This document shows, piece after piece, positions 1 to 10,152 of a DNA stretch of 64,000 nucleotides. The translations under genes were made by a program, and so were the position numbers. Source of the DNA: Sipunculus nudus (taxonomy: Eukaryota; Annelida; Sipuncula; Golfingiida; Sipunculidae). The notes below the pieces were generated by a model. It was not told the DNA's origin. It worked only from the letters and a program-made list of their open reading frames with translations, and ran no database searches. The stretch's first letter is position 1. The number at the start of each line of letters is the position of its first letter. The DNA lies in assembly GCA_026874595.1 (NCBI GenBank), contig CM049316.1, positions 5,470,339 to 5,534,338 of the forward strand. The letters run 5' to 3'.

Positions 1-681
1 TCATAAGCATTCAAGTTTGAAAGTTGTAATGTAATTGTAACAATTAAATTCCTAAGTTATGTTTATATAGCCAGTGTTCAATGCAATTAAATGATTAAAC
101 CATTTTTTTTGTTTACTTGTGCTGGCATTGGTGATAGTGCATTGATACAACAGTCTCTAAATTATTGTTCCTGTAAATGTGATTTGATCAAACTTTTGCC
201 ATGCGACACTACATGCATAGATAAAGCTGTTGAGATGCCAAAGAGACTAAAGTTTAAACAGATGTTCATCTGTGTACTGGGGCATCTTATATGGTTATCA
301 TGCGGGTTTTATTTTTGCAATAATTTCCGTTTCACAAATATTGCAAATTTTTAACAACACAAACAAAGCTTCTCCTGATGCTCTCACCAGTTAGTGCGTG
401 TACTCTGCTCTCACAATGTATATTTGACAGCCATCACATGGAAATCTTTGCCAGACACTGAGTATATATGTCTTATTAAGCGTCCTTTCAGATACACTTA
501 ATTTTGTAACTTTGTGTACCAGCACAGAGAAATGTGTATTTCAATGTGTATATGTGTATAATGTGTATATACAAATGTATATTTGTGCATTCTATATGCA
601 CTCAATCATGTTATATCATACATCATATTTTTCAGCAATGGCCCTAGCCTTTATTTTATATCTTTAATACTTTTTAGCAAA
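1..681. other. AT-rich DNA, no recognisable feature
   Basis: AT-rich sequence up to the start of the first H3 repeat. An 87-codon open frame at 91-354 on the plus strand shows no domain, signal peptide or splice context that I recognise, and I do not call it a gene. Positions 536-590 hold a short imperfect TGTATA-rich stretch. Nothing else stands out. Confidence 0.5.
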
Positions 682-1506
682 CCTGTGAGCTTATGCCATG
701 GTGCCGCATCGTCTGTATGTTAACCATAGCTATCTCTAAAACAGCAGGAGCTAGCATTACCAAATTTGTTGCAAATATCAGTCATCTGAAAAACTATATC
801 GGATTTTATTTTTTTTTTTTCTAACTGCATTTTCTGATATTTTATAGGGAAAATGATAAAGAATTTTAAAATATCTTCTTCTCCAAAACTGTCCAGCCAA
901 ATTGTCCAGTTTTTTACAGAAATGATAACTGGAATAATCTTTCACAAGTTTGTTCGAATTGTTTCAGTTTGGAGATTTTTGGCCGAGTTACAGGAGGTTG
1001 AACTTAGTCATCTGTCCAAAAAAGCAAACTAAAATTAAAATCTCAGAAACGGCTTGAGCTGTCATCAGCAAATTTTACCCCACTGTTTGTCACATATGTC
1101 ATATCTGAAATTGAGGTATTGGTGGTGCCACCTACATTTATCTGTTTTTTTTACAAATGAAAATGTAATTTTGAGATATTCTAGCTTATACACTGTTTTA
1201 TGATGAAATTGTTAAGCTGATTGGTTCAAACTTTACAAGAATTATTCTATGGTAGGGTTCTGCCAGTTTTATTAGAATAGATTGGGTAAATGCAGTTTTA
1301 AAAAAGCAGTGTAGCCAATTGAAAAAGGCTTTCTGTGTTTGAAAACAGCTTTGACAACATGCCCAGTTCCAGCAGCCAAGTCAAGAGGTCAACCAGGCGG
1401 GGGGCATCTAGACACAGCATCTAGACACTTTGTCTAGACACAGAATGCCCAGTTTAGAACTATTAGAACTATATCTTTCAACTGTTTGAAAAAACTTGGT
1501 TTGCAT
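682..1506 (+). mobile_element. H3 family element, copy A (3' truncated)
   Basis: It begins with TTTTTAG and then the block TGTGAGCTTATGCCATGGTG, which is repeated at 1507 and 10153. The body (690-1480) runs parallel, base for base over long stretches, to 10160-11050, including a shared cluster of CTAGA/TCTAGA motifs at 1406-1445 and the phrase TATATCTTTCAACTGTTTG. Copy A stops where copy B starts, so it lacks the H3 3' end (the AGGCC-TGTA-GGCCT hairpin). It contains GGTGGTGCCACC near 1120, a form of the palindrome that recurs in other families here. No coding capacity is seen; the element is non-autonomous. Confidence 0.75.
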
Positions 1507-1959
1507 TTTTAGTGAATCTGTGAGCTTATGCAATGGTGTGGCGTCGTCTGTCTTCCGTCGTCCATCGTGTGTCATAGCTATCTCAAAAAGGGCAGGAGCT
1601 AGCATCACCAAATTTTTTGCAAAAAATTTGTCATCTAAAAAATTCTATGGGATTTTGCTTTTTCTTTGGCTAGCTGCATTTTCATAGATTTTATAGGACA
1701 GAAGCTAAAAAACATTTTAAAATGTTCTTCTTCGAAACCATGCTGCCAAATTGTCCATTCATCTGTCCCAATAATCCTCCCTGGCAAAAGGAACATATCC
1801 AAAATATCCTGACTGATATACATCCTAGTTTTAAAATGTCCTAGTCCATTTTGTTGAAATCATAATGACTAAGGTAGATATGCAGGACATAAGAGGATCA
1901 ATATTAAATTTTAAAAATAAACGTCCATTCATTCGCATTAGGCCTGTAGGCCTTGTTTT
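1507..1959 (+). mobile_element. H3 family element, copy B (internally deleted, both ends present)
   Basis: The left end matches copies A and C (TTTTTAG, then TGTGAGCTTATGC). The right end at 1934-1959 (TTCGCATTAGGCCTGTAGGC, then CTTGTTTT) matches the right end of copy C at 11956-11982 and can fold as AGGCC-TGTA-GGCCT. The inside is much shorter than in copy C. The segment 1829-1918 matches 11804-11921 and includes CTAGTTTTAAAATGTCCTAG, which in copy C marks the 3' end of a nested H2 piece. Copy B lies head to tail directly after copy A. The open frames on both strands here (60-67 codons) are shadows of the repeat. Confidence 0.75.
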
Positions 1960-2499
1960 AATTTTTGTTTTTAAACCAGGAAAACTAAGAGAAATGAAAA
2001 TGTTGAAAAATGTGAAAAACTTTCTAGTAACTGCTTTTACATTTCATTATGTTTAAGCTCGGATAGGAAATGACTTTCAGGATCCAGGTTAAATTGAACA
2101 AATAATGATAAATTTATATATAAAATTTAGTTAATGCTGACTTTAATCCATGTTAGACATGCAACGATACGTTTCCCTACTCAAGAGTGTTATCATTTGA
2201 GGACTAGAAATGGTGCATTTTCAACAGAAATGAGATCAAAGATGTTAAATTTTTAAAACAAAGACTGAAACCTTCTGCCAAACTCTATTTCAGTCGGGCA
2301 ATTCACGAAAGCAACATTGTTGTAAGGTATAGTACATCATCAATGGCATCATTTCAACTTGAAATATAGCACTTTTTATTACCATGGACCCCATGAAATT
2401 CCAACTAAGCTTTGAAACACCTGCTATAAAGGGCCATTAAATATACACAAATCATACTGGCAGTTTTGTAATTGTTGCTTGGCAACCAGCAGAAGAGGA
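1960..2499. other. AT-rich DNA, no recognisable feature
   Basis: No gene, tandem repeat or clear transposon end is visible between the H3 copy and the next repeat cluster. Confidence 0.4.
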
Positions 2500-3060
2500 G
2501 GACCTTAGCTTGTGAAATTTTTTAACAGACTTTATAACGGGAAGATATAGTGATGAGCTCTGTCCTTCTGTCTGTCCATCTCTTAAAAATACTCTGCAAT
2601 GTCACATGATATCTCAAAAAAGATTAACAGGAATATACTTCTAATTATAATGGAAGGTATATGTTATGGGTTTCATTAGGTTTTGTTCACACTTTAATGG
2701 GTTTTTTTTTTAACTTTTTTTTTTATGAACTTTTATAAGTCTTAAACTTTACATTTCATGTGTAAGGATACCTCAAAAAGTATTACTGATATTCACGTCT
2801 AATTAACATGACAAAAGTATCTTTTAAAGACTCTTAACCTGATTAGGTTTTGGTCTCACTGGCATGATTTTCTAATTACAAATGAATTTTTTAATTTCAA
2901 CTTTTATAAAATCTTGTATAACTTACGTAGTTCATGTGTTATGCAATATCTAAAAAAAGGCTTAGCAGGATCCATCTCTTACTAAAACATTATGTGTCTA
3001 AAGATTGGATTTATGTGTATCCTTTGACCTTGGTTAAATTTTTAATGATTGTCAGCCTAC
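2500..3060 (+). repeat. Diverged tandem repeat, about 165-170 bp unit, three units
   Basis: Three diverged units can be recognised from a phrase of the type ATATCTCAAAAA-G-TTA-CAGGA-AT, at about 2606, 2767 and 2940. Each is followed by a run ending in TTTTATAA and by a TTAGGTTTTG-like phrase (2677, 2843). A short GTCCTTCTGTCTGTCCATC run at 2561-2580 precedes them, as is usual next to the left end of the Helentron-like families in this window. A degenerate, unclassified element of that type is the likeliest reading. Confidence 0.5.
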
Positions 3061-3189
3061 ATTTGGTAATTATGCCTAATTTCTCATGCTTATATACTGT
3101 CAAAATACACATTTTTCACATTCCCATTTTGCAGAGGATTTGGTTCGTTGAACATTTTCTATTTACCAGTGTTTTAAGTGGTGTCTTAC

Positions 3190-4440
3190 ACTGACTCAAT
3201 AATAATGACTCGGGTCATTTAGTCACTGATACATACAAAACGCGGTGATGCGCACCATAGTGAATGACTGATAAGCAATGCCTTAAATTTGTTGTGGTCA
3301 TTAGTTTGATGGAAAGTTACCTGAGCCACTTTATATCAGTGTGAATACAAAGTGTTTAGAAGCTGAATCTTATGTGTCTAACTGATGAATCAGTGCCTTT
3401 ATACTAGGCCACTGATGAGCAGTGCTTAATCATCCTTCAGTCACTGGTGAGCCGTGCCTTAAAATGAGTCATTGGTGAGCAGTGCCTTATATAGAGTCAC
3501 TGATAAACAAGAGTCACCGATGAACAATGTCTGTTATTGAGTCACTGATGAGCGGTGCCTTATCCTAAGCCATTGGTTAGCAGTGCCTTACACTGACTCA
3601 CAGTGCCTTTTAATGAGTCACTGATGAACAGTGCCTTATCCTAAGCCATTAGTTAGCAGTGCCTCACACTGACTCACAGTGCCTTTTAATGAGTCACTGA
3701 TGAGCAGTGCTTAATCATCCTTCAGTCACTGGTGAGCCGTGCCTTAAAATGAGTCATTGGTGAGCAGTGCCTTATATAGAGTCACTGATAAACAAGAGTC
3801 ACCGATGAACAATGTCTGTTATTGAGTCACTGATGAACAGTGCCTTATCCTACGCCATTGGTGAGCAGTGCCTTACACTAACTCACAGTGCCTTTAAATG
3901 AGTCACTGATGAACAGTGCCTTATCATAAGCCATTGGTGAGCAGTGCCTTAGACTGAGTCTCAGTGCCTTTTAATGAGTCATTGATGAGCGGTCTTATCC
4001 TAGGCCATTGGTTTGCAGTGCCTTGGACTGACTCACAGTGCCTTTTAATGAGTCACTGATGAACAGTGCTTTATTCTAAGCCATTAGTTAGCAGTGCCTT
4101 ACACTGACTCACAGTGCCTTTAAATGAGTCATTAATGAACAGTGCCTTATCCTAAGCCATTGGGGAGCAGTGCCTCACAGTGCCTTTTAATGAGTCACAG
4201 ATGAACAATGCCTTATCCTAAGCCATTGGGAAGCAATGTCCTTACACTTACTTGCAGTGCCTTTTAATGAGTCACTAATGAGCAGTGCCTTATCCTAAGC
4301 CATTGGTTAGCAGTGCCTTACACTTATTCACAGTGCCTTTTAATAAGTCACTGATGAACAGTGCCTTATCCTAAGTCATTACTTAGCAGTGCCTTACACT
4401 GACTCACAGTGCCTTTTAATGAGTCACTGATGAGCAGGCG
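3190..4440. repeat. Minisatellite, 76-bp unit, dense in TGAGTCA/TGACTCA
   Basis: From about 3590 the unit is 76 bp, anchored by CAGTGCCTTTTAATGAGTCA at roughly 3599, 3675, 3886, 3961, 4034, 4110, 4252, 4330 and 4405. Each unit has four related quarter-units built on a (T/C)CA-TG-GCAGTGCCTTA theme. The left part (3190-3590) is a looser array of the same quarter-units. A block of about 134 bp at 3417-3550 is repeated almost unchanged at 3702-3836, which shows recent unequal exchange. By eye it holds 13 TGAGTCA and 6 TGACTCA heptamers, the consensus AP-1 (bZIP) site. Confidence 0.9.
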
Positions 4441-6473
4441 GTACCCACATTTCAGGTGAACCATATACCACACCAAAGTCATACACATACATTACCTGAT
4501 ACCAGTGTTAACACAGTGTTTAGAATCTGAATCTTGTGTGTAATAAGTAACACTGATTTAAGCCTCAACTAAACTTTCTGGTTTTACCTGTGTTTTTACT
4601 CTATTCACTCGTGCTTTCCAAAAATAGGCATTATGATGTTTTTTTTTTTTATTTCATTAAATTGGTGCTGTTATAAATTTTCAATAAGATAAAAAAAATT
4701 CTCCAAAAAAAAAATCAGATTTTTAGAACTGAAACTGTTTATATTGAAAGGGACAGTGTTTCATGATATTATTTAGGTTGCATTTGGTTGTTTTCATTTG
4801 ATGTAGTTGTTTAGCTTGAATAGCTGCTTCATAGCACTTTAAAGGCTCCCTTATTATGATCAGTATCAGTGTTATAGGTGCCTAATAGATAAATTGCCCA
4901 TACAGTTTATGTACACAGTAGATGAACTCCTGGTCACAGCCATTCAGTGTCAACTACACCATGAAAGAGGGGCATGTCACAATGTTTTCATTTCTGTCAG
5001 AGAAATGTAAATAAGGGCTGATCCCCTTTGATCAGGGTGGGACCAAAGTGGGGCAACCAGGTGCAAGTTTGACCCTTGACCTCATATGAACAGGCAGATC
5101 AAGTTTTTTCAGTGGTCCTCTTTAGAGGAGTGTTGTGGTATCATCTTTTAAAGTAAACTGTTTCCACGCGTGGGGTCAGCCAAGGTCGTAGTGGTGATTA
5201 TAGTCACTACCAGGTGTTGAGATCGGGCTCCTGTAACTCTAGCACACCCCCAGGGTAACTGGGACATGTGTAACCCTCTTTCTTCCAAGGGGTCTTTGTA
5301 CACCTACTACACCTGTTGAAGTGTTATGGTAATCATTTCATGGAAGGATCCCTTCAAAACAATGAGTGTCTTTGTACTCCGTCACTTAACTTGCTGTCTG
5401 ATATCTCCCCATGCAATAAGTATTCAAAGGTTACATAAGGGTTCCCTCTAGTTCATATTCAGACAGACAATGCACATGTATTCATTGCTAATTTAAACCA
5501 GATATCAAATTTGTCATTAAAGAGGTAAAAAAATGCCAAGGACCAGCTGCTATTTGAAATGTCTTCTGTTTTAATGGAGGATTCTTTTGGAAAAAGGGTG
5601 TAATATTACCACTAAAAATTAGATGTTAATTGTTTGACGGGCTTTGAAGTCAGAGGATGCTGTCAATTAATCGCTGAAAAACTGCAGGGTTTCTTAATAT
5701 ACATAATGTAATCATCACCTATTGCCACCTGTAATAGCACTTTAAGACGTGCTTTTAGGTGCCCGGTGAAGCAACATAATCAGAGAACTCTTCACTTTGA
5801 CAGTTTCAATGAAAATGCCAGAATAAAGGGTTATGGCCTCAAAAGTAAATGAGGAGTCACACAGAGAAAATAAAAAACATCAGTCATAACTGAAGTATCT
5901 GTTAAATATGTGATCTGTGGTATGCTGTTAGATAAAACATAAAACATGTTCAGTGACGTAAGGGAGCTTTGCCCACAACTCCTCAGGTTTTTTTACTATT
6001 TGTTAATCATCATACATCTGAATAAAACATTGCAACAATTAATTCACATAATTACAGAAATATTGTTGCGCATAAGTTAGAAAGAAGAATTAATAATTCT
6101 TATCATGAGGTACCACCAACCTTTTTGTAAGAATCACAAAGGACATTTAATTTGATGACAATAGTAATTAGTTTTAAACTTGGCCATACTGCTCAGAGTA
6201 ACTTTTTATGTTTCCTTTATCTCTCGGAGATATTTGTGTAATACTACTAATTAAGTAGAATTTGTACACAATTTATGTTTAATAATACCAAAAACATAGG
6301 AGTTCAGAAATATCAATACAGTATAAAATAATGTTGACATGACCACTTTCAGCTGGGGTGATAGTGCCAGTGGGGATGGTTATATATGATATATATTGTT
6401 TAACAAATAAAATTATGTGGTGTATATGTAATAATAAATATGTAAAGGGTTTTTTTCTTATATCTGACATCTG
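4441..6473. other. Single-copy-looking DNA
   Basis: No gene or repeat that I can define. A GTAGTG-TGA stem around 5190-5213 could fold back (loop TTATA), and 4960-5340 and 5540-5830 are less AT-rich than their surroundings. No open frame here has a recognisable domain. Confidence 0.4.
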
Positions 6474-6973
6474 TTAAAGGGACATAATCAGGGGCAATAT
6501 TATGCCTGTTCTTTCACACTATCAGTTCAGTTTTGCTTTATACAAAAGTTTCCCAGTAAAACCAGCTCAGTACACAGTCTGGGTACCTCGCATATGGCTG
6601 TTAAACACTTTGTTATGACACTGCATGTTGGTAATCACAGTCCACTTGTGTCTGTTTACCATAAGAAGGCCATGTAGAGGCCCGATTGTGAGCCGCAACA
6701 CGCAAAGTTTCAGCCAGCAGGAATGTGTATTACATATTTTGGGCCAAATCAGTCAGCACATCTCCTAATTGACATGTGTTTGGCCCGTGCGATACACGCG
6801 CTGTTTATGTTGCACCTGTGATCAGGAACGGTGCATTCTTTTTAACACTTGTTTACAGGGGTAAACAAACGGTTTCAGGGCAATACTTTGACAGGTACAA
6901 ATTTATTTTAAAGGAAAGAAGCTATTTTTTGTGTTAATTCAAAATGCTTTATAGGTGATTGGGCCCCTTTTAC
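6474..6973 (+). mobile_element. MITE with AAAGGG ends, left copy
   Basis: An inverted copy lies at 35929-36385. Both begin and end with short terminal inverted repeats of the form AAAGGG(A/G)C(A/C)(T/C)AATCA. The inside is alignable throughout, for example the phrases around CATATGGCTGTTAAACA, GGGCCAAATCAGTCAG and CTTGTTTACAGGGGTAAAC have counterparts in the other copy. It has no coding capacity. The left end is flanked by TTAA and the right end by TTTTA, so a TTAA target is suggested but is intact only in the other copy. Confidence 0.75.
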
Positions 6974-6974
6974 T

Positions 6975-7001
<27 letters not shown>
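6975..7001. repeat. (GA)n microsatellite
   Basis: An uninterrupted run of about 13 GA units directly abuts the right end of the MITE. Confidence 0.95.
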
Positions 7002-7008
<7 letters not shown>

Positions 7009-7161
7009 TAATTGACATAAAGTAAAGTATCCATACAAAATATATTCAGTATGTCTGGAGACTTTTGTTAAGGATTTTGATCCGCTGACACAACAGCCAC
7101 CTGGAGCCACATGGAGAAAGAAATTGTACATAAATATGGAGGTTAAATGATTATACATTTC

Positions 7162-7262
7162 TTAATATTAGAGACTATCTGATTTAATAAGGAAATTTGT
7201 GAAAAACTTGGAAGATTTTTTCACAGATTTCCTCATTAAATCATATAGTCTCAAATTATTAA
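7162..7262. repeat. Long hairpin, about 45-bp arms
   Basis: The left arm (7162-7206) and right arm (about 7217-7262) are reverse complements with only a few mismatches and small shifts: GAGACTATCTGATTTAATAA against the complement of TCATTAAATCATATAGTCTC. The loop is about ten bases. The outermost bases are TTAATA and TATTAA. It could be a very short foldback MITE or a precursor-like hairpin; the size of the folded RNA would be in the range of a miRNA precursor. The sequence does not decide between these. Confidence 0.85.
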
Positions 7263-8483
7263 ACATAAAGATTATCCCTTCAACCTTTTGAAGGCGAGAT
7301 AACACAGATCCCACCACACAAGGTTGTTATTTTTGTTATTATCTGTGTTTATAGCATTTGGGGAGCCCACCAGTATAATCCGACATATTCAACAAGGTGA
7401 CCCTTCAACTTCTGCATACCATCAACCTTAGGTTACATGGTGTTACTGTTTGTCAACATTGGTACATGTACAATGTTTAATAACAGCTTGTAGATTAATA
7501 GGATCTACACCACTCATAGAGTTGTAATGAATACTTTCCCTTTAGTTCATTAATGTACATGCAGAGTAATGTACATGCAGAGTCACATATATTCTACAGA
7601 AAACTTATTTATAGCTGGCTTTGAAACATACCCAAATCAGCATGTAACGGTTGAATAATCTTGACCTTTCTTTGTTTATTTATTGCTAAGTCAGGTTAAA
7701 GTTTGCATTTTTTTCTGCCTGTATGGTTGGTAAATGTTCTTTTTTTGTTCAGTCGAGCTATTGGCAAACCATTCTTCTTAATTTATTATACTGGATACCA
7801 AGGGTAACTCTTTCATAACTAGTCAAAAACACGATGGCCAGTAGTCATGATACAGAGGTTGAGGGTCTGGGCTGAAAAATAGTGGTCATTGCATGGTTAT
7901 CAATTAGCAGGAGGATTTATATCATGACCTATAATAGATATATCTTGAACAAATGTTGTTCATCTTAAGGGGTGGACATCTTGGTATGGTGGTCATCAGA
8001 TTGGATTTCACTTTATATTTGATTCAGCAAACGCATGTCAGTTTTTCCTATATTTAGTGTGCCTATAGATGGTGAACATTCAGGGAAATAAGTTAATATT
8101 AGATTGTAATGTTTCAGTCACTGCATGGTCAGTTTAGGGATCATCTTTAGAAGATTCTTATTACACAATTTCAAATAACCAGGTACCAAACAACACAGAA
8201 CCTTTATATTAACCTTAATATCTCAAATTATGAAGGAATCATGTAACAAGATCAGAATTGAGTATACTTTGGGCACATGAAAGACATTTGTCTGATACAT
8301 AAGACAACATGCTGTTACATGTTCTGTCATATTTGACCAGCCATTCTGTTCCTGCTTGTCCGTTGGAGAACAAAAATTAAGGATAATCACCTCATGTGAC
8401 CAAGAACATCAGACAGTAGGAGATCTTTAACTATGTTGATTTAATTACCTTATTTATTTTGAAGGGCTGCATATTTTCCTCCA
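7263..8483. other. Single-copy-looking DNA
   Basis: AT-rich, with no supported gene or repeat. A GTACATGCAGAGT phrase is duplicated in tandem at 7553-7583. Confidence 0.4.
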
Positions 8484-9600
8484 AAATTCTAACTAGGGAC
8501 CCAGGGGCCTTGACGCTCAGCTGTATTTGTCTTTAAGGATATTTTTAAAGAAATTTTCAGAATAATGGTCCAGTGACTTAACCAATGACCTTGTGACCAA
8601 AAAATCTGAGAACTTATTATCCTTAAAATTGCAGCATTTAGATTATTGTAACAATCTTCTAAAAATTGTGTGTTATGAGACCTTGACCTCCTACCAGGTA
8701 ACCTCAAAATCTACAGATTTCTTCCACTTTGGGCAAGTAAGCCATGTGTGAAAGATAGAAAGTTTAGGATGAAAAGTTTGATTTGCATCCACAATCATTT
8801 TAAAGATATGGCTCCTGTGACCTTCATCTTTGACCTCTGGACCCTGAAAATCAAAAAGTTTCTTACTTAGGTGGTGGGTCATTAATAAATCAAGTTTGAA
8901 GTCAATCTGTCTAGCGAAAGCAGAATTATCAACAATAAACTAATTTGTGAATGGATGGGCCTGTGACCTTGACCTTTGACCATATGACCTGAAATCATAA
9001 AGAATCTTTCCCCTATAGGCAGTTGAGTAATATTTTGAAGATGGAAAGTTTGTGGTGAAAAGTTTGGCTTGAAATGCATACACATTCCTTTTAAAGAAAT
9101 GGGTCCTGTGACCTTGGTTTACCCTTTGGACCCTAAATTCGACAGGATTATTACTTTACTGGTGAGCCATATATAAGTTTAGTTTGAAACCAATTTGTCA
9201 GACTAAACTGGAGTTATCACCTGGAAACTAATTTGTGAACAGATGGCCCCTGGGACCTTGACCTGTTACCCTGTGACCCCAAATTCATTTATGCTCTCCC
9301 TATACTGACAAGTCAGCTAAATGTGCAAAATAGAAAATTTGGGATGAAAAGTTTGGCTTAAAATGCAGCCAAATTCTTTTTAAAGTGAGTCATGTGACCT
9401 TGACCTTTGACCTCATGACCAAAAAATCATATAGGTTCTTTCTTTAGTGGTGGACCATGTGTAAGTTATGTTTGAAATCCATATTTAAATCCAACCTGAA
9501 GTTATCATCTGGAAACAAATTTGAGTGGATGGATGGATGGACAGACAGACAGACAGATGAACAGACAGACTGACATGATTATTATAGGGCATCCACTTGT
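8484..9600. repeat. Tandem repeat, about 144-bp unit, rich in TGACCT half-sites
   Basis: The phrase GTGACCTTGACCTTTGACC and its variants recur at about 8679, 8819, 8965, 9110, 9254 and 9396, a spacing of 140-146 bp. Units alternate between two types (one carries TTTTAAAG just before the phrase, the other GAAACTAATTTGTGAA), so the true period is a dimer of about 287 bp. The array ends in a (GGAT)n(GACA)n microsatellite at 9524-9575. This organisation of tandem core followed by a tetranucleotide run fits a pearl-like or Helentron-like non-autonomous element, probably on the minus strand, but I could not define its ends. The three minus-strand open frames of 63-72 codons here are repeat shadows. 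Confidence 0.7.
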
Positions 9601-9654
9601 GATCAATAAACACACCAGGTTTTGGGACACTAGATGGAATCATAGCCGAGAAAC

Positions 9655-10067
9655 TGACATGATTGTTGTCATTTTACAGTAAAAAAAAAAAAGAAAAAAT
9701 TTCGTAAAAATTAGAAAAATACAGGTGGCGCCAATACTTTTCCAGAACTGACAAAACTAGTCATGGTCAATATTCAAGGCAAGTTTCATGACAATCTATG
9801 CATTTATTATCAAGATATTGAAGGTTTTGTATCAAATTTTTTATTATTCTGGGGGGTATTTACAAGCTCCATAGCTCCGAGGATAAAGGTCGCAGTGACC
9901 TAATTTCAGGTTTTCAAGGAGATTTTTTTATTGACCTCCCTTGATGTTCACTAAGAAATTTCTAGGACCAGCAGTTATGATTTGTGCTCTGCTAACAGAA
10001 GGCTGGACGGATGACGGACAAAGTGCCATTACTATACCTCAGTCGACTTATAGTCAGCTGAGCTAAA
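9655..10067 (-). mobile_element. H1 family element, minus strand, 3' truncated
   Basis: Read on the minus strand it starts at 10067 with the H1 left end (TTTTTAGCTCAGCTGACTAT) and an adjacent GTCCGTCATCCGTCC run. It then follows the body of the H1 element at 23957-25413: the phrases CTCCTTG-AAACCTG-AATTA-GTC, GAGCTATGG-GCT, CCCCCCAGAATAAT and GATACAAAA occur in the same order, ending with the complement of GGCGCCACCTGTATTTTT. The H1 3' end is missing at the left. No coding capacity. Confidence 0.75.
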
Positions 10068-10152
10068 AACTCCTTGTTCCTACCAAAATCTCGAAGTAGT
10101 TTGAAATACAGTGACCTTAACCTTCATCTTCAAGGTCAACTTACTGAAGATT

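Noticed and set aside
3190-4440. CRISPR array
   Set aside because: Units are contiguous without unique spacers and vary by drift; it is a minisatellite in eukaryotic DNA.
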